From NCBI GenBank assembly GCA_003136075.1, contig PNBP01000057.1, forward strand, positions 34,902 through 41,309: a stretch of 6,408 nt of DNA. Direction: 5' to 3'. The translations under genes and the position numbers were made by a program. The stretch comes from Methanoregula sp. (GTDB lineage Archaea; Halobacteriota; Methanomicrobia; Methanomicrobiales; Methanospirillaceae). Below, piece by piece: positions 1-6,117 of the stretch (the first letter of the stretch is position 1; the number at the start of each line of letters is the position of its first letter). Under the pieces are notes generated by a model. The model searched no databases, was not told the origin of the DNA, and was given only the letters and a program-made list of their open reading frames with translations.

Positions 1-44
1 ACGGGCAGAAAAGTGGCTACACGCGTATAGTTCCGCAAAATATT

Positions 45-64
45 GATTTTTTAAGAGAAAAATC
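45..64. terminator. Possible terminator after purF
   Basis: A perfect 7-bp inverted repeat, GATTTTT (45-51) and AAAAATC (58-64), with a 6-nt loop lies 10 nt past the purF stop. Read on the minus strand it yields a T5 run shortly after the stop, fitting archaeal T-tract termination; read on the plus strand it gives a T6 run. It could therefore serve a convergent gene entering from the left edge as well. The stem is almost all A-T, so hairpin formation would be weak and the T runs are the better part of the argument. Confidence 0.35.
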
Positions 65-73
65 CTCGGAATA

Positions 74-1504
74 TTACGATGCCCTGGATTCAAATGATTC
101 AAGCTTTGACTGGTACGTCCCGTCAATAAAGTTAACCTGCCGCGGATCGGCTGTCTCTCCGGTTATCGGAAGGGGGTAGCACCCGGTGAGGCACCCGGTA
201 CAGAGATCATCGCGGGAAAACCCAATCGCCTCAACCAATGCGTCAAGAGAGATATGGTGAAGTGAAGTCGCCGTAATACTGTGCCTGACTTCATCCTGAA
301 TTTTATCACTTGCAATGAGTTCTTTTCTGGTAGGCATATCCACGCCAAGGTAGCATGGCGCTTTTATCGCAGGGGATCCAATTCTCATGTGAACCTCGCG
401 AGCTCCTGCATCACGCATCATTTCGATAATTCTCTTTGAAGTGGTGCCCCGCACAATACTGTCATCCACGAGCACGACAGATTTGTCTTTCAGATGGGCA
501 GGAATCGGGTTGAGCTTGATCCGCACTGCCCGTTCACGCTCCTTCTGCGTGGGCATGATAAATGTCCGCCCCATGTACCGGTTCTTCATCAGGCTTTCGA
601 CAAACGGAATTTTTGAGCGCTCCGCATACCCGATTGCATAGGCTGTACCGGAGTCAGGAACCGAGCATACCGAATCCGCGCTCACCGGGTCCTCTTCAAA
701 GAGTTTCTTGCCGATCGTCCGCCGTACATCATAGACAAGAACGCCATCCATCACCGCATCTGCCCGGGCAAAATAAATGTATTCAAAAATACAGTGAGCG
801 CGCTTTCCGGCAACAGCGATCTGGGTGCACCGGACACCGTCTGCATCCATCTGGATAAGTTCCCCGGGTTTAACATCCCGGAGAACCCTGCCGCCCAGTG
901 CATCTACAGCAACACTCTCTGATGCCACAATATACCCCTGATCGAGTTTGCCGAGGCAAAACGGCTTGATTCCCAGCGGATCTCGGAACGCATAGATTAT
1001 GCCATCAATCATGATGACGACCGAGTATGAGCCCTGCATCCTGCGCATACAGTGGCGCACGGCATCCTCAACACATCCGGATTCATCGATCTCGTCGATA
1101 AGGATCTTTGCAATGATCTCGGTGTCCGTCGTGGTTATAAAAATCTGCCCCGCCTTTTCATATTCATCGCGGAGTTCACAGGTATTGACAAGGTTTCCGT
1201 TATGTGCGATCGAAATAAAATGATCCTTAAACTGGAAATTAAGAGGCTGAATATTTTCCGGAAGGTTGGCGCCCGTCGTCGGATACCGGACATGGCCAAT
1301 ACCGGCAGTCCCTTTAAGATCTTTTAAAACAGGAGGCGAAAAAACATCGGCAACAAGCCCCTGCCCCTTGAATTTGCAGAGATTGGTGCCATCAAATGTA
1401 GAAATTCCAGCGCTTTCCTGACCACGATGCTGGAGAGCGTACAAGGCATAATACAGTTGGATGGAAACACCGCCAGCATCGACGATGCCAACGATACCAC
1501 ACAT
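74..1504 (-). CDS. purF: Amidophosphoribosyltransferase, iron-sulfur type
   Basis: This enzyme makes 5-phosphoribosylamine from PRPP and glutamine, the first committed step of purine synthesis, in the cytoplasm. The protein has 476 residues, normal for the family. It starts MCGIVGIVD, so Cys2 becomes the N-terminal nucleophile after Met removal; there is no propeptide. The glutaminase half (about 1-230) shows HVRYPTTG with Arg73, HNGNL at 101-105 and TDTE at 127-129's region. The phosphoribosyltransferase half carries VPDSG (283-287), KNRYMGRTF (307-315) and the PRPP loop VVLVDDSIVRGTT (343-355). Four cysteines sit where Bacillus-type PurF binds a [4Fe-4S] cluster: Cys238, Cys384, Cys435 and Cys438. 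The usual FARPDS reads FARADA (246-251). It is the last gene of an lsm-rpl37e-purF operon, 9 nt after the rpl37e stop; only a weak ribosome site is visible, so it probably depends on cotranscription. Confidence 0.97.
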   Translation of the reverse strand: MCGIVGIVDAGGVSIQLYYALYALQHRGQESAGISTFDGTNLCKFKGQGLVADVFSPPVLKDLKGTAGIGHVRYPTTGANLPENIQPLNFQFKDHFISIAHNGNLVNTCELRDEYEKAGQIFITTTDTEIIAKILIDEIDESGCVEDAVRHCMRRMQGSYSVVIMIDGIIYAFRDPLGIKPFCLGKLDQGYIVASESVAVDALGGRVLRDVKPGELIQMDADGVRCTQIAVAGKRAHCIFEYIYFARADAVMDGVLVYDVRRTIGKKLFEEDPVSADSVCSVPDSGTAYAIGYAERSKIPFVESLMKNRYMGRTFIMPTQKERERAVRIKLNPIPAHLKDKSVVLVDDSIVRGTTSKRIIEMMRDAGAREVHMRIGSPAIKAPCYLGVDMPTRKELIASDKIQDEVRHSITATSLHHISLDALVEAIGFSRDDLCTGCLTGCYPLPITGETADPRQVNFIDGTYQSKLESFESRAS

Positions 1505-1513
1505 GATAAATCT

Positions 1514-1696
1514 CTAATGCGTTGGGATTTTTGGTCTTTTGGTATTCCACTTATTGCTGACCAGTTTCGTGCTTCTGCCAAAACCACAGGCAGAGCAGAC
1601 TTTTTTCTGGGCATGATACGAGATCTTCCCACAGCGCCGGCAGGCGATATGAGTTTTCTTGTTTCTCTTACCCATTGATGGAGTGCCTTTTGTCAT
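1514..1696 (-). CDS. rpl37e: 50S ribosomal protein L37e
   Basis: A component of the large ribosomal subunit shared by archaea and eukaryotes. The 60-residue product has the expected size and a very basic composition. It begins [16 protein letters not shown] and carries a four-cysteine zinc ribbon, Cys19-X2-Cys22 and Cys34-X2-Cys37, within IACRRCGK and VCSACGFG. The C-terminal [16 protein letters not shown] and NKWNTKRP segments are typical of the family. The start is set by a good Shine-Dalgarno site, AGGTGA, 6 nt ahead of the ATG. The gene begins 10 nt after the lsm stop and ends 9 nt before purF, so it is the middle gene of the operon. Following an Sm-like gene is a familiar archaeal arrangement and supports the call. 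Confidence 0.97.
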   Translation of the reverse strand: MTKGTPSMGKRNKKTHIACRRCGKISYHAQKKVCSACGFGRSTKLVSNKWNTKRPKIPTH

Positions 1697-1702
1697 GTTA
1701 AT

Positions 1703-1706
1703 TCAC

Positions 1707-1708
<2 letters not shown>
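1703..1708 (-). promoter_or_regulatory. Shine-Dalgarno site for rpl37e
   Basis: The minus strand reads AGGTGA here, complementary to the 3' end of archaeal 16S rRNA, with a 6-nt spacer to the rpl37e ATG. It overlaps the lsm stop codon (TAG, 1707-1709), so translation termination on lsm happens on top of the initiation site of the next gene. This suggests translational coupling. It is the strongest ribosome site in the operon. Confidence 0.75.
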
Positions 1709-2145
<437 letters not shown>

Positions 2146-2643
2146 ATGAAAAAAATTATCGTAAAAAAACGGCATTCAATCCGTAAAAGCCAGGCTCAGG
2201 ATCTGCTTGAACGCTTATCTCTCCAGATAGGCCCGTCTTCTTTGCTCTTCCATGCCGATATGATCGAAATTCTTGAAACCAACTCGGATATTGCGATTTA
2301 CCTGGTGAACAAAAAACCACTCCTGATGGATACCGGGGACTGGGTATTTCCCACACTTAAGGGTGCAGTGCAAATCCCGTTCATGGAGCGCAGAGTAAAG
2401 GTGGATGCCGGAGCTATTCCATATGTGGTCAATGGTGCGGACGTGATGCGCCCGGGAATAGTGGGGGTATCAGTGGACGTAAAGGCGAAAGAACCCGTCC
2501 AGATCGTGGATGAGCGGCATGGAAAACCGCTTGCGATTGGGGTAGCCCTCTTTGATAGTCCTGCAATTCTCGAAAGTTCATCGGGAAAGATGTGCAAAAA
2601 TGTTCATCACGTCGGGGATGAATTGTGGGGCCTGGAATTGTAA
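2146..2643 (+). CDS. PUA-domain RNA-binding protein, MCT-1/Tma20-like
   Basis: The 165-residue product resembles the widespread archaeal PUA protein that is related to the eukaryotic translation factor MCT-1/Tma20. It has a basic N terminus (MKKIIVKKRHSIRKS), an N-terminal pre-PUA domain to about residue 80, and a PUA domain from about 84 to 160. The PUA signature is VDAGAIPYVVNGADVMRPG (86-104), followed by the glycine-rich KPLAIG (127-132). The eukaryotic relative acts with DENR in 40S recycling and reinitiation; an analogous ribosome-linked role here is inferred only. The frame cannot extend upstream, since the in-frame ATG at 2128 is followed at once by a TAA. No good ribosome site precedes the start, so a leaderless or short-leader mRNA is possible. 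It is transcribed away from lsm. Confidence 0.88.
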   Translation: MKKIIVKKRHSIRKSQAQDLLERLSLQIGPSSLLFHADMIEILETNSDIAIYLVNKKPLLMDTGDWVFPTLKGAVQIPFMERRVKVDAGAIPYVVNGADVMRPGIVGVSVDVKAKEPVQIVDERHGKPLAIGVALFDSPAILESSSGKMCKNVHHVGDELWGLEL

Positions 2644-2735
2644 ACCAATAAAAAACGATAAAAACGAGATAATAATTCCCGTTCCGGCTCTTTATTGAGA
2701 CCAAATTGCTTCCAGACCCTCTTCAAATAGATACT

Positions 2736-2744
2736 ATTAAATAA
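2736..2744 (+). promoter_or_regulatory. TATA box of the sepF-ZPR1 transcript
   Basis: ATTAAATAA matches the archaeal box A pattern. Its centre is about 26 nt ahead of the sepF ATG at 2766, and no Shine-Dalgarno site precedes that ATG (the bases just before it are a T run). Together these suggest a leaderless sepF transcript starting at or next to the ATG. The remaining gap from 2644 is A-rich, with ATAAAAAACG followed by ATAAAAACGA at 2650-2669, and has no evident terminator for the PUA gene. Confidence 0.6.
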
Positions 2745-2765
2745 CTTTCACCATACAGTTTTTTT

Positions 2766-3134
2766 ATGGTTAAGATCATAGACACACTTCTTGGCAAGAG
2801 TTCCGCAAGCACGGACGATGATTACATGGAACTCGATCTCACCTCGTATGAGGAACATGGGGGTTCTGCCCCGGCACTTCTCGTAAAGATCGCGACGATC
2901 GCAGATCTTAAAGATACCCCCCGGGTCAAGGATGAGGTTTACAACGGAAATATCGTCATTGTCGACATCTCACGCCTTAAAATGGACAAGATTTCCTATG
3001 AGCGCGTCCTTAAAGACCTCAAAGAAGTCGCAAAAGATGTAAACGGGGATATCATCGGCCTTGGAGACCAGCGATATGTTGTTCTCACACCAATGTCGGT
3101 GAAGATCTCGCGCGACAAGATCGGTGGGGCATAA
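2766..3134 (+). CDS. sepF: Archaeal cell division protein SepF
   Basis: SepF anchors FtsZ to the membrane at the division site; archaeal forms have been shown to be needed for cell division in haloarchaea and to bind FtsZ in methanogens. The 122-residue product starts with a short amphipathic stretch, MVKIIDTLLGK, as expected of a membrane-targeting helix. A polar acidic linker follows (about 12-35), then the SepF core (about 36-118) with ALLVKIATIADL, NGNIVIVDISRL (60-71), a helix at 77-93 and the final strands DIIGLGDQRYVVLTP (95-109). The size is typical of the archaeal form. A TATA box at 2736-2744 and the absence of a ribosome site suggest a leaderless mRNA. The TAA stop directly touches the GTG start of the ZPR1 gene, so both are surely on one transcript. 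No ftsZ is in the window. Confidence 0.93.
   Translation: MVKIIDTLLGKSSASTDDDYMELDLTSYEEHGGSAPALLVKIATIADLKDTPRVKDEVYNGNIVIVDISRLKMDKISYERVLKDLKEVAKDVNGDIIGLGDQRYVVLTPMSVKISRDKIGGA
3123..3129 (+). promoter_or_regulatory. Ribosome binding site for the ZPR1 gene
   Basis: GGTGGGG lies within the last codons of sepF, 5 nt before the GTG start at 3135. Its GGTG part pairs with the archaeal anti-Shine-Dalgarno sequence. It supports GTG as the true start and suggests that ribosomes ending sepF reinitiate on the next gene. Confidence 0.6.
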
Positions 3135-3659
3135 GTGCGACAGGTCGTCTCAGGTCCGTGCCCATCCTGCAATACTGAAATAGAATATCTGTATCAGACA
3201 GAGAATATTCCTTTTTTTTCAGACATTCTTATTATTTCTGCCAACTGCCCGTCCTGCGGTTTCCGCTACGTGGATACCCAGCTCCTGAAATCTTCTGATC
3301 CGGTGCGCTACGAGATGCCGGTGACTACGCGCGAGGATTTGGACGTTCGCGTAGTCCGGAGCACGACTAGTCTCATTGAGATTCCGGAGATGGGAGTACG
3401 AATAGATCCGGGTCCTGCATGCCAAGGTTTTATTAGCAATGTTGATGGTGTACTTGACCGGGTTGAACAGGTGGTCAAAGGGGCTCTTGCGTGGGGAAAT
3501 GAAACCGAAAAAGAAAACGCGTGCGCCATTCTCGCAGACATCGCGTCGGTACGGGCAGGAACATTTCCCATCACCCTGATCTTGCAGGATCCTCTGGGAA
3601 ACAGTGCGCTCATATCAGATACCGCCAAAAAAACGGCGTTTCAGGAAGAGCCTGAATAA
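3135..3659 (+). CDS. ZPR1-type zinc finger protein
   Basis: The 174-residue product contains one zinc ribbon, Cys9-X2-Cys12-X25-Cys38-X2-Cys41, exactly the ZPR1 spacing, within GPCPSCNTEIEYLY and ISANCPSCGFRYVD. The rest (about 50-160) resembles the domain that follows each finger in ZPR1, including the acidic-polar SSDPVRYEMPV segment and a helix at about 100-120. Eukaryotic ZPR1 has two finger-plus-domain units and acts in folding of elongation factor eEF1A; archaeal proteins have one unit, and their role is not established. The start is GTG at 3135, immediately after the sepF stop, with GGTGGGG at 3123-3129 as ribosome site inside the end of sepF. GTG is the only start that keeps the zinc finger and avoids overlap. 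A link to aEF1A folding is inference from the family. Confidence 0.9.
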   Translation: MRQVVSGPCPSCNTEIEYLYQTENIPFFSDILIISANCPSCGFRYVDTQLLKSSDPVRYEMPVTTREDLDVRVVRSTTSLIEIPEMGVRIDPGPACQGFISNVDGVLDRVEQVVKGALAWGNETEKENACAILADIASVRAGTFPITLILQDPLGNSALISDTAKKTAFQEEPE

Positions 3660-3675
3660 TTTTTATTTTCAGGTT
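3649..3675. terminator. Bidirectional terminator candidate between ZPR1 gene and purM
   Basis: The two genes converge with stops only 9 nt apart. An inverted repeat CCTGAA (3651-3656) and TTCAGG (3668-3673) encloses an 11-nt T-rich loop holding the ZPR1 stop. On the plus strand the run TTTTTATTTT (3660-3669) is a plausible archaeal T-tract terminator for the sepF-ZPR1 transcript. On the minus strand no T run follows purM, so its transcript may read on antisense to ZPR1. Confidence 0.4.
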
Positions 3676-4661
3676 ATTTCGATATCCCCGAGCCATGCCC
3701 CGGGTTTTTCGATAACTTCGCCGACAACCTGAGCACCCGGTACCGCCTTTTTCACCGCATCTGCCCCATGTTCCGGAACGACATAGGCATATCCCATGCC
3801 CATGTTAAATGTCCGGTACATTTCAATGGGGGAGATGTTTCCGGTTTCCCTGATCCAGGTAAAGATCTCCGGTGGTTTTATCGGGTTATCAAACCGGAAC
3901 CCAAAGGAGCTCAGCCGTTTAAAATTGATCAGCCCCCCTCCAGTCACATGACACATGCCATGTACGGTGCAGGATGCTGCGACATGGAGGCTTTCGTGGT
4001 AAATCCTGGTCGGTGTAAGAAGTTCGCGGCCAAGCTTCTTTCCGTTGCTGAGCTTCACATCATAATCTGCATATTTCTCTACCACAGTGCGGGCAAGGGA
4101 TAGTCCGTTGCTGTGAATGCCGGTTGAGGGCACGCCGATGATTTTATCGCCGGGTCGTATTCTTTCTCCGGTGATTATTGCGTCCTTTGCCTGAACACCC
4201 ATACAGGTGCCGGCAAGATCGAGCCCGTTCACGAGTCCGCGAAGCGATGCGGTTTCGCCACCAACAATGTCGATATTTGCCTGACGGGCACCTTCGTTTA
4301 ACCCAAGACCGATCTGCGCCATCTTTTCAATGGAGAGCCGGTCAGTTGCGATATAATCCACAAACGCAACCGGTTCCACGTTCATAACGTAGAGATCGTT
4401 GACATTCATCGCGATGCAGTCAATCCCGACTGTAGACCAGTCCTGGAGATGATCGGCAACAAGCATCTTTGTCCCGACACCATCGGTAGTGAGTGCCAGC
4501 ACCTGCTCCCCGAAATCAATAAGACCGGCAAAATGTCCGACGTTTCCGAGCATCGTATGCTTGCCTTTCCGCTTGTAACTCAGGTTTTTTATCAGAGATT
4601 TGATTGCAGTTGCCTCAAGATCGATATCAACCCCTGCATCCCGGTAGGCATTTTCAGTCAT
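3669..4661 (-). CDS. purM: Phosphoribosylformylglycinamidine cyclo-ligase (AIR synthase)
   Basis: PurM closes the imidazole ring in purine synthesis, turning FGAM and ATP into AIR. The product has 330 residues from the chosen start (MTENAYRDAGVDID), a standard length. Visible family motifs are DAGVDID (8-14), LTTDGVGTK (57-65), GIDCIAMNVNDL (79-90), DIVGGETA (131-138), GVPSTGIHSNGLSLAR (176-191), HVTGGGL (238-244) and FNMGMGYAYVV (285-295). The first half carries the nucleotide-binding fold of the PurM/ThiL/SelD superfamily. The frame is open 19 codons further upstream, but the internal ATG at 4659-4661 has an AGAGGA site 5 nt ahead and gives the canonical N terminus. Its first 8 nt overlap the end of lysC, so it is probably translated by coupling to lysC. 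Purine gene purF lies about 2 kb away on the same strand, in another operon. Confidence 0.96.
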   Translation of the reverse strand: MTENAYRDAGVDIDLEATAIKSLIKNLSYKRKGKHTMLGNVGHFAGLIDFGEQVLALTTDGVGTKMLVADHLQDWSTVGIDCIAMNVNDLYVMNVEPVAFVDYIATDRLSIEKMAQIGLGLNEGARQANIDIVGGETASLRGLVNGLDLAGTCMGVQAKDAIITGERIRPGDKIIGVPSTGIHSNGLSLARTVVEKYADYDVKLSNGKKLGRELLTPTRIYHESLHVAASCTVHGMCHVTGGGLINFKRLSSFGFRFDNPIKPPEIFTWIRETGNISPIEMYRTFNMGMGYAYVVPEHGADAVKKAVPGAQVVGEVIEKPGAWLGDIEIT

Positions 4662-6054
4662 TACATTCCTCTGAGAGACGGAACTCATCGTGGAGCACCC
4701 GCACTGCACGGGGACCATCCTCTTGTTTTACGACAAACGAGATGTTGGCCTCACTTGACCCCTGTGATATCATCATCACATTTACCCCTTCACGGCCAAG
4801 AGCAGTAAAGATCCGTCCTCCTGTCCCGGCTGCACCGGCCATGCCGGCACCCACAACTGCCACCGCACAGACATCATGGTTATGCGTCACCTCGCGCACA
4901 ATACCCTGCTCAACAAGGAATGCCAGTGCGTTCACTGCGGCGGAGAGGTGGGACTCATCAACGATAAGCGAGATGTTGGCCTCACTTGATCCCTGCGATA
5001 TCATCATCACGTTTACTTCGTTGTCGGCAAGTGCGGTGAAGATGGCTTTTGCCACACCGGGCCTGCCGATCATCTGGGCGCCATTGATATTGATGGAGCC
5101 AACCTTTTCGATATACGTGAGGGCTTTGACCACCCGGCTGTCACGATGTCCGTTCCTGACGATTTTTGTTCCGGGATGGGAGGGATTGAATGTATTTTTT
5201 ACTCTGACAAGGATGTTTTTTCTCATCGCCGGATCGATCGAGCGGGGATGCATGACTTTTGCGCCAAAGTAGGAGAGTTCCATTACCTCGATGTACGAGA
5301 GGCTTTTCATCACCCGCGCATCACTGATCACCCGGGGATCGGAGGTCATAATGCCATCTACATCTGTCCAGATCCAGATCTCATCTGCGTCGATGCCGGC
5401 ACCAATAATAGATGCCGAATAGTCTGACCCACTTCGTCCAAGAGTGGTGACAATGCCCTCGCTTGTGCAGCCCATGAATCCCATGATAACCGGTACTTCT
5501 TTATTCAGGAGTTCCCCGACCCGTTTTTTAATGAGGGCATCACTTTCCGGGAGAGCCGTGGATTCTCCATGCTGGGGGGTGGTAAGGATACCGGCTTCGC
5601 ACCCGTCCATTACGGTGGAGGGAATGCCATGCTGGCGAAGAGCGGCACCAACGATCGGGGCAAGCATTCGCTCACCGTACGAGATAATGTAATCTTTAGA
5701 GCGGGGTGTGAGCTCCCGTAAATTGTACACAGCGTAAAGGATACTCTGGAGGCTGATGAGTTGTTCGTCGATGACAGCTCCCACTTCTGCAACATAATCG
5801 GGTGCCGCACCTTCAAGTGTGGTCATATGCCGTTTCCCCAAGGACTGGATCAGGGGTGCAATCGCCGAACTGTCCTTTGCGGTTGGAAGGGTGCCGGCAA
5901 TTTCAATGAGCTGATCCGTCACACCCCGCTGTGCAGAAACGACAACTGCCATTTCGTCGCCAGCCTCACGGTGTTTTTTAAGAATATCAACGACCCTCTT
6001 GATACACTGCGCATCAGCAACTGATGTTCCGCCGAATTTCATCAACAATCTCAT
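4654..6054 (-). CDS. lysC: Aspartate kinase with tandem ACT domains
   Basis: Aspartate kinase phosphorylates aspartate, the first step towards lysine, threonine and methionine. The product has 466 residues from the chosen start (MRLLMKFGGTSVADAQ). The kinase domain (about 1-300) shows KFGGTS (6-11), VSAQRGVTD (39-47), YGERMLAPI (126-134), TTLGRSGSDYSA (203-214) and WTDVDGIMTSDPR (229-241), then ELSYFGAKVMHPR (259-271). Two ACT domains follow, about 317-385 and 394-460, each with VNVMMISQGSSEANIS; they normally bind the feedback amino acid, but which one cannot be told. The frame opens 9 codons earlier (to 6081), yet that ATG abuts the TATA element at 6081-6091 and would lie upstream of the expected transcript start. 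No homoserine dehydrogenase domain is fused. The stop overlaps the purM start by 8 nt. Confidence 0.95.
   Translation of the reverse strand: MRLLMKFGGTSVADAQCIKRVVDILKKHREAGDEMAVVVSAQRGVTDQLIEIAGTLPTAKDSSAIAPLIQSLGKRHMTTLEGAAPDYVAEVGAVIDEQLISLQSILYAVYNLRELTPRSKDYIISYGERMLAPIVGAALRQHGIPSTVMDGCEAGILTTPQHGESTALPESDALIKKRVGELLNKEVPVIMGFMGCTSEGIVTTLGRSGSDYSASIIGAGIDADEIWIWTDVDGIMTSDPRVISDARVMKSLSYIEVMELSYFGAKVMHPRSIDPAMRKNILVRVKNTFNPSHPGTKIVRNGHRDSRVVKALTYIEKVGSININGAQMIGRPGVAKAIFTALADNEVNVMMISQGSSEANISLIVDESHLSAAVNALAFLVEQGIVREVTHNHDVCAVAVVGAGMAGAAGTGGRIFTALGREGVNVMMISQGSSEANISFVVKQEDGPRAVRVLHDEFRLSEECND
4667..4672 (-). promoter_or_regulatory. Ribosome binding site deciding the purM start
   Basis: The minus strand reads AGAGGA, 5 nt ahead of the ATG at 4659-4661, and lies inside the last codons of lysC. 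It favours this ATG over the ones further upstream in the same frame (4716-4718 and 4686-4688). Confidence 0.6.
4738..4785 (-). repeat. Intragenic repeat in lysC, copy in second ACT domain
   Basis: This 48-nt stretch matches 4969-5016 at 45 of 48 positions, in direct orientation and offset by 231 nt (77 codons). It encodes VNVMMISQGSSEANIS, the ligand-side loop and strand of the second ACT domain. The three differences are all third-position and silent (Asn, Ser and Gly codons). Confidence 0.9.
4969..5016 (-). repeat. Intragenic repeat in lysC, copy in first ACT domain
   Basis: The partner of 4738-4785, in phase with the lysC reading frame. It encodes the same 16 residues in the first ACT domain. 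Similarity continues weakly past the core on the side of the following SLIV/SFVV residues, where first-position differences change the amino acids. Confidence 0.9.
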
Positions 6055-6080
6055 TTGTGTTCCCACACTTGCACGTACCA

Positions 6081-6091
6081 TTTATTTATGT
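6081..6091. promoter_or_regulatory. TATA-like element shared by lysC and the flavoprotein gene
   Basis: The plus strand reads TTTATTTATGT and the minus strand ACATAAATAAA; both resemble an archaeal box A. The centre (about 6086) is 32 nt from the lysC start codon on one side and 32 nt from the flavoprotein start codon on the other. At the usual spacing of about 26 nt, starts would fall near 6060 (minus) and 6111 (plus), giving leaders of 6-7 nt each. Neither ATG has a convincing Shine-Dalgarno site. The whole 63-nt gap (6055-6117) seems to hold nothing else. Confidence 0.5.
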
Positions 6092-6117
6092 AACTATACG
6101 ACGCACAGAATAATAAG

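Noticed and set aside
2650..2669. ATAAAAAACG-ATAAAAACGA as a tandem repeat or CRISPR-like unit
   Set aside because: There are only two short imperfect A-rich units with no spacer structure; chance in an AT-rich gap explains it.
2298..3628. Minus-strand frames of about 100 codons opposite the PUA, sepF and ZPR1 genes
   Set aside because: They lie opposite genes with clear family motifs, have no promoter or ribosome site, and give low-complexity Ser/Thr/Arg-rich products.
4662..4718. Upstream start of purM (19 more residues)
   Set aside because: It would overlap lysC far more, has no ribosome site as good as AGAGGA at 4667-4672, and would precede the usual PurM N terminus.
4604..5272. A 222-codon plus-strand reading frame opposite lysC and purM
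   Set aside because: It is antisense to two well-supported genes, its product resembles nothing I know, and its internal repeat simply mirrors the ACT-domain repeat of lysC.
6055..6081. Upstream start of lysC (9 more residues)
   Set aside because: That ATG touches the TATA element and would lie ahead of the expected transcript start; aspartate kinases normally begin just before KFGGTS.
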